This document shows positions 4,833-5,183 of a DNA stretch of 5,183 nucleotides, in pieces. The notes beneath the pieces were generated by a model. That model was given only the letters and a program-made list of their open reading frames with translations, was not told the DNA's origin and searched no databases. Source of the stretch: DATNFP01 sp035606335 (GTDB lineage Bacteria; Bacteroidota; Bacteroidia; Chitinophagales; Chitinophagaceae); contig DATNFP010000197.1 of assembly GCA_035606335.1 (NCBI GenBank), forward strand, positions 1 through 5,183, written 5' to 3'. The position numbers were made by a program, and so were the translations under genes. The first letter of the stretch is position 1; each line of letters starts with the position of its first letter.

Positions 4833-5183
4833 TCACTCATAATACTCACCCCGGCCATACAGATCGTGGTTTTTGCTTTTTATCCGAAACGACAAGCCGG
4901 CATAAGCATCTATATTATAAATATTGCTTTGAGCAAAAGAGCTGATTAATGTGCTCGATCCTATATAAAAAGGCCCTGCATATAAAACAATACCAATATT
5001 GGCATCCTTATAGGCATTGTAAGAGAAAGGCATACCTACGCCAAAATATTTCCATTGCAGCCTGGGAGTAAATGCTAATGTTGATATATAATGACTTCCG
5101 AAATTTTCGGTAGACGGCTTGCGAAGATTTAGTAGAATATTAGCATTGAAATATAAAATATCCAGCAATTTGAAATCACCGTT
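4833..5183 (-). CDS. C-terminal part of an outer-membrane beta-barrel-like protein (DUF5723-like)
   Basis: The reading frame is open from the right window edge to the TGA at 4833, so only the last 116 residues are seen and the true start lies outside. There is no ATG needed inside: the frame reads NGDFKLLDILYFNANILLNL from the edge. The fragment has short alternating, aromatic-rich strands typical of barrels: HYISTLAFTP (31-40), YFGVGMPFSYNAY (46-58), ANIGIVLYAGPFYIGSST (61-78) and IDAYAGLSFRI (91-101). The GPFYIGSS..L motif followed by a YAGLSFRI strand resembles the end of Bacteroidota DUF5723-type proteins, from my memory of that family and not a search. After the last strand comes a polar tail of about 15 residues ending GEYYE, where many barrels stop at or near the last strand. 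Predicted location is the outer membrane; function is unknown. Nothing links it to the cystathionine beta-synthase gene downstream except orientation. Confidence 0.72.
   Translation of the reverse strand, partial: NGDFKLLDILYFNANILLNLRKPSTENFGSHYISTLAFTPRLQWKYFGVGMPFSYNAYKDANIGIVLYAGPFYIGSSTLISSFAQSNIYNIDAYAGLSFRIKSKNHDLYGRGEYYE

Noticed and set aside
4572..4945. Plus-strand frames of 64 and 65 aa at the 5' end of the cystathionine beta-synthase gene and the gap before it
   Set aside because: Antisense to conserved catalytic motifs or crossing a promoter gap; no motif or start signal.

Overview
The window is a stretch of AT-rich bacterial chromosome, most likely from the phylum Bacteroidota and probably from a Chitinophagia-like lineage. 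This rests on three signs. Several gene starts are preceded by Bacteroidota-style -7 promoter elements of the TAnnTTTG type. Most starts lack a Shine-Dalgarno sequence. The gene content fits too: a DhnA/FbaB-type class I aldolase, a cystathionine beta-synthase with tandem CBS domains, and a DUF5723-like outer-membrane barrel. The exact genus cannot be read from the sequence.

All seven genes lie on the minus strand, so transcription runs from high to low coordinates. In that order they are: (1) the C-terminal 116 residues of an outer-membrane beta-barrel-like protein cut by the window edge (4833-5183); (2) a complete cystathionine beta-synthase (3413-4777) behind its own -7 element; (3) a 120-aa four-helix membrane protein (3044-3406); (4) a 264-aa BtuF/FecB-type metal-receptor fold protein with no signal peptide (2253-3047); (5) a 117-aa three-helix membrane protein (1844-2197); (6) a 524-aa GT-C/PMT-like membrane glycosyltransferase with a probable TTG start (214-1788); and (7) the first 48 codons of class I fructose-bisphosphate aldolase (1-145), which runs off the left edge.

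Genes 2, 3 and 4 look like one operon. Genes 2 and 3 are 6 nt apart, genes 3 and 4 overlap by 4 nt (ATGA), and a full AGGAGG ribosome site for gene 4 lies inside the end of gene 3. Genes 5, 6 and 7 each have a short AT-rich upstream gap of about 55-70 nt holding a possible promoter. The one for fbaB is the clearest (TACCTTTG). Two small inverted repeats sit in these gaps: an 18-bp perfect palindrome over the stop codon of gene 5, and a 7-3-7 hairpin filling the fbaB leader.

There is no RNA gene, mobile element, CRISPR array or convincing intrinsic terminator, and no gene-free stretch longer than about 70 nt. Most of the window is ordinary housekeeping and envelope chromosome. The most unusual item is the coupling of a transsulfuration enzyme to a small membrane protein and a cytoplasmic version of a periplasmic metal/corrinoid receptor. 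I see no strong case for an entirely new system.
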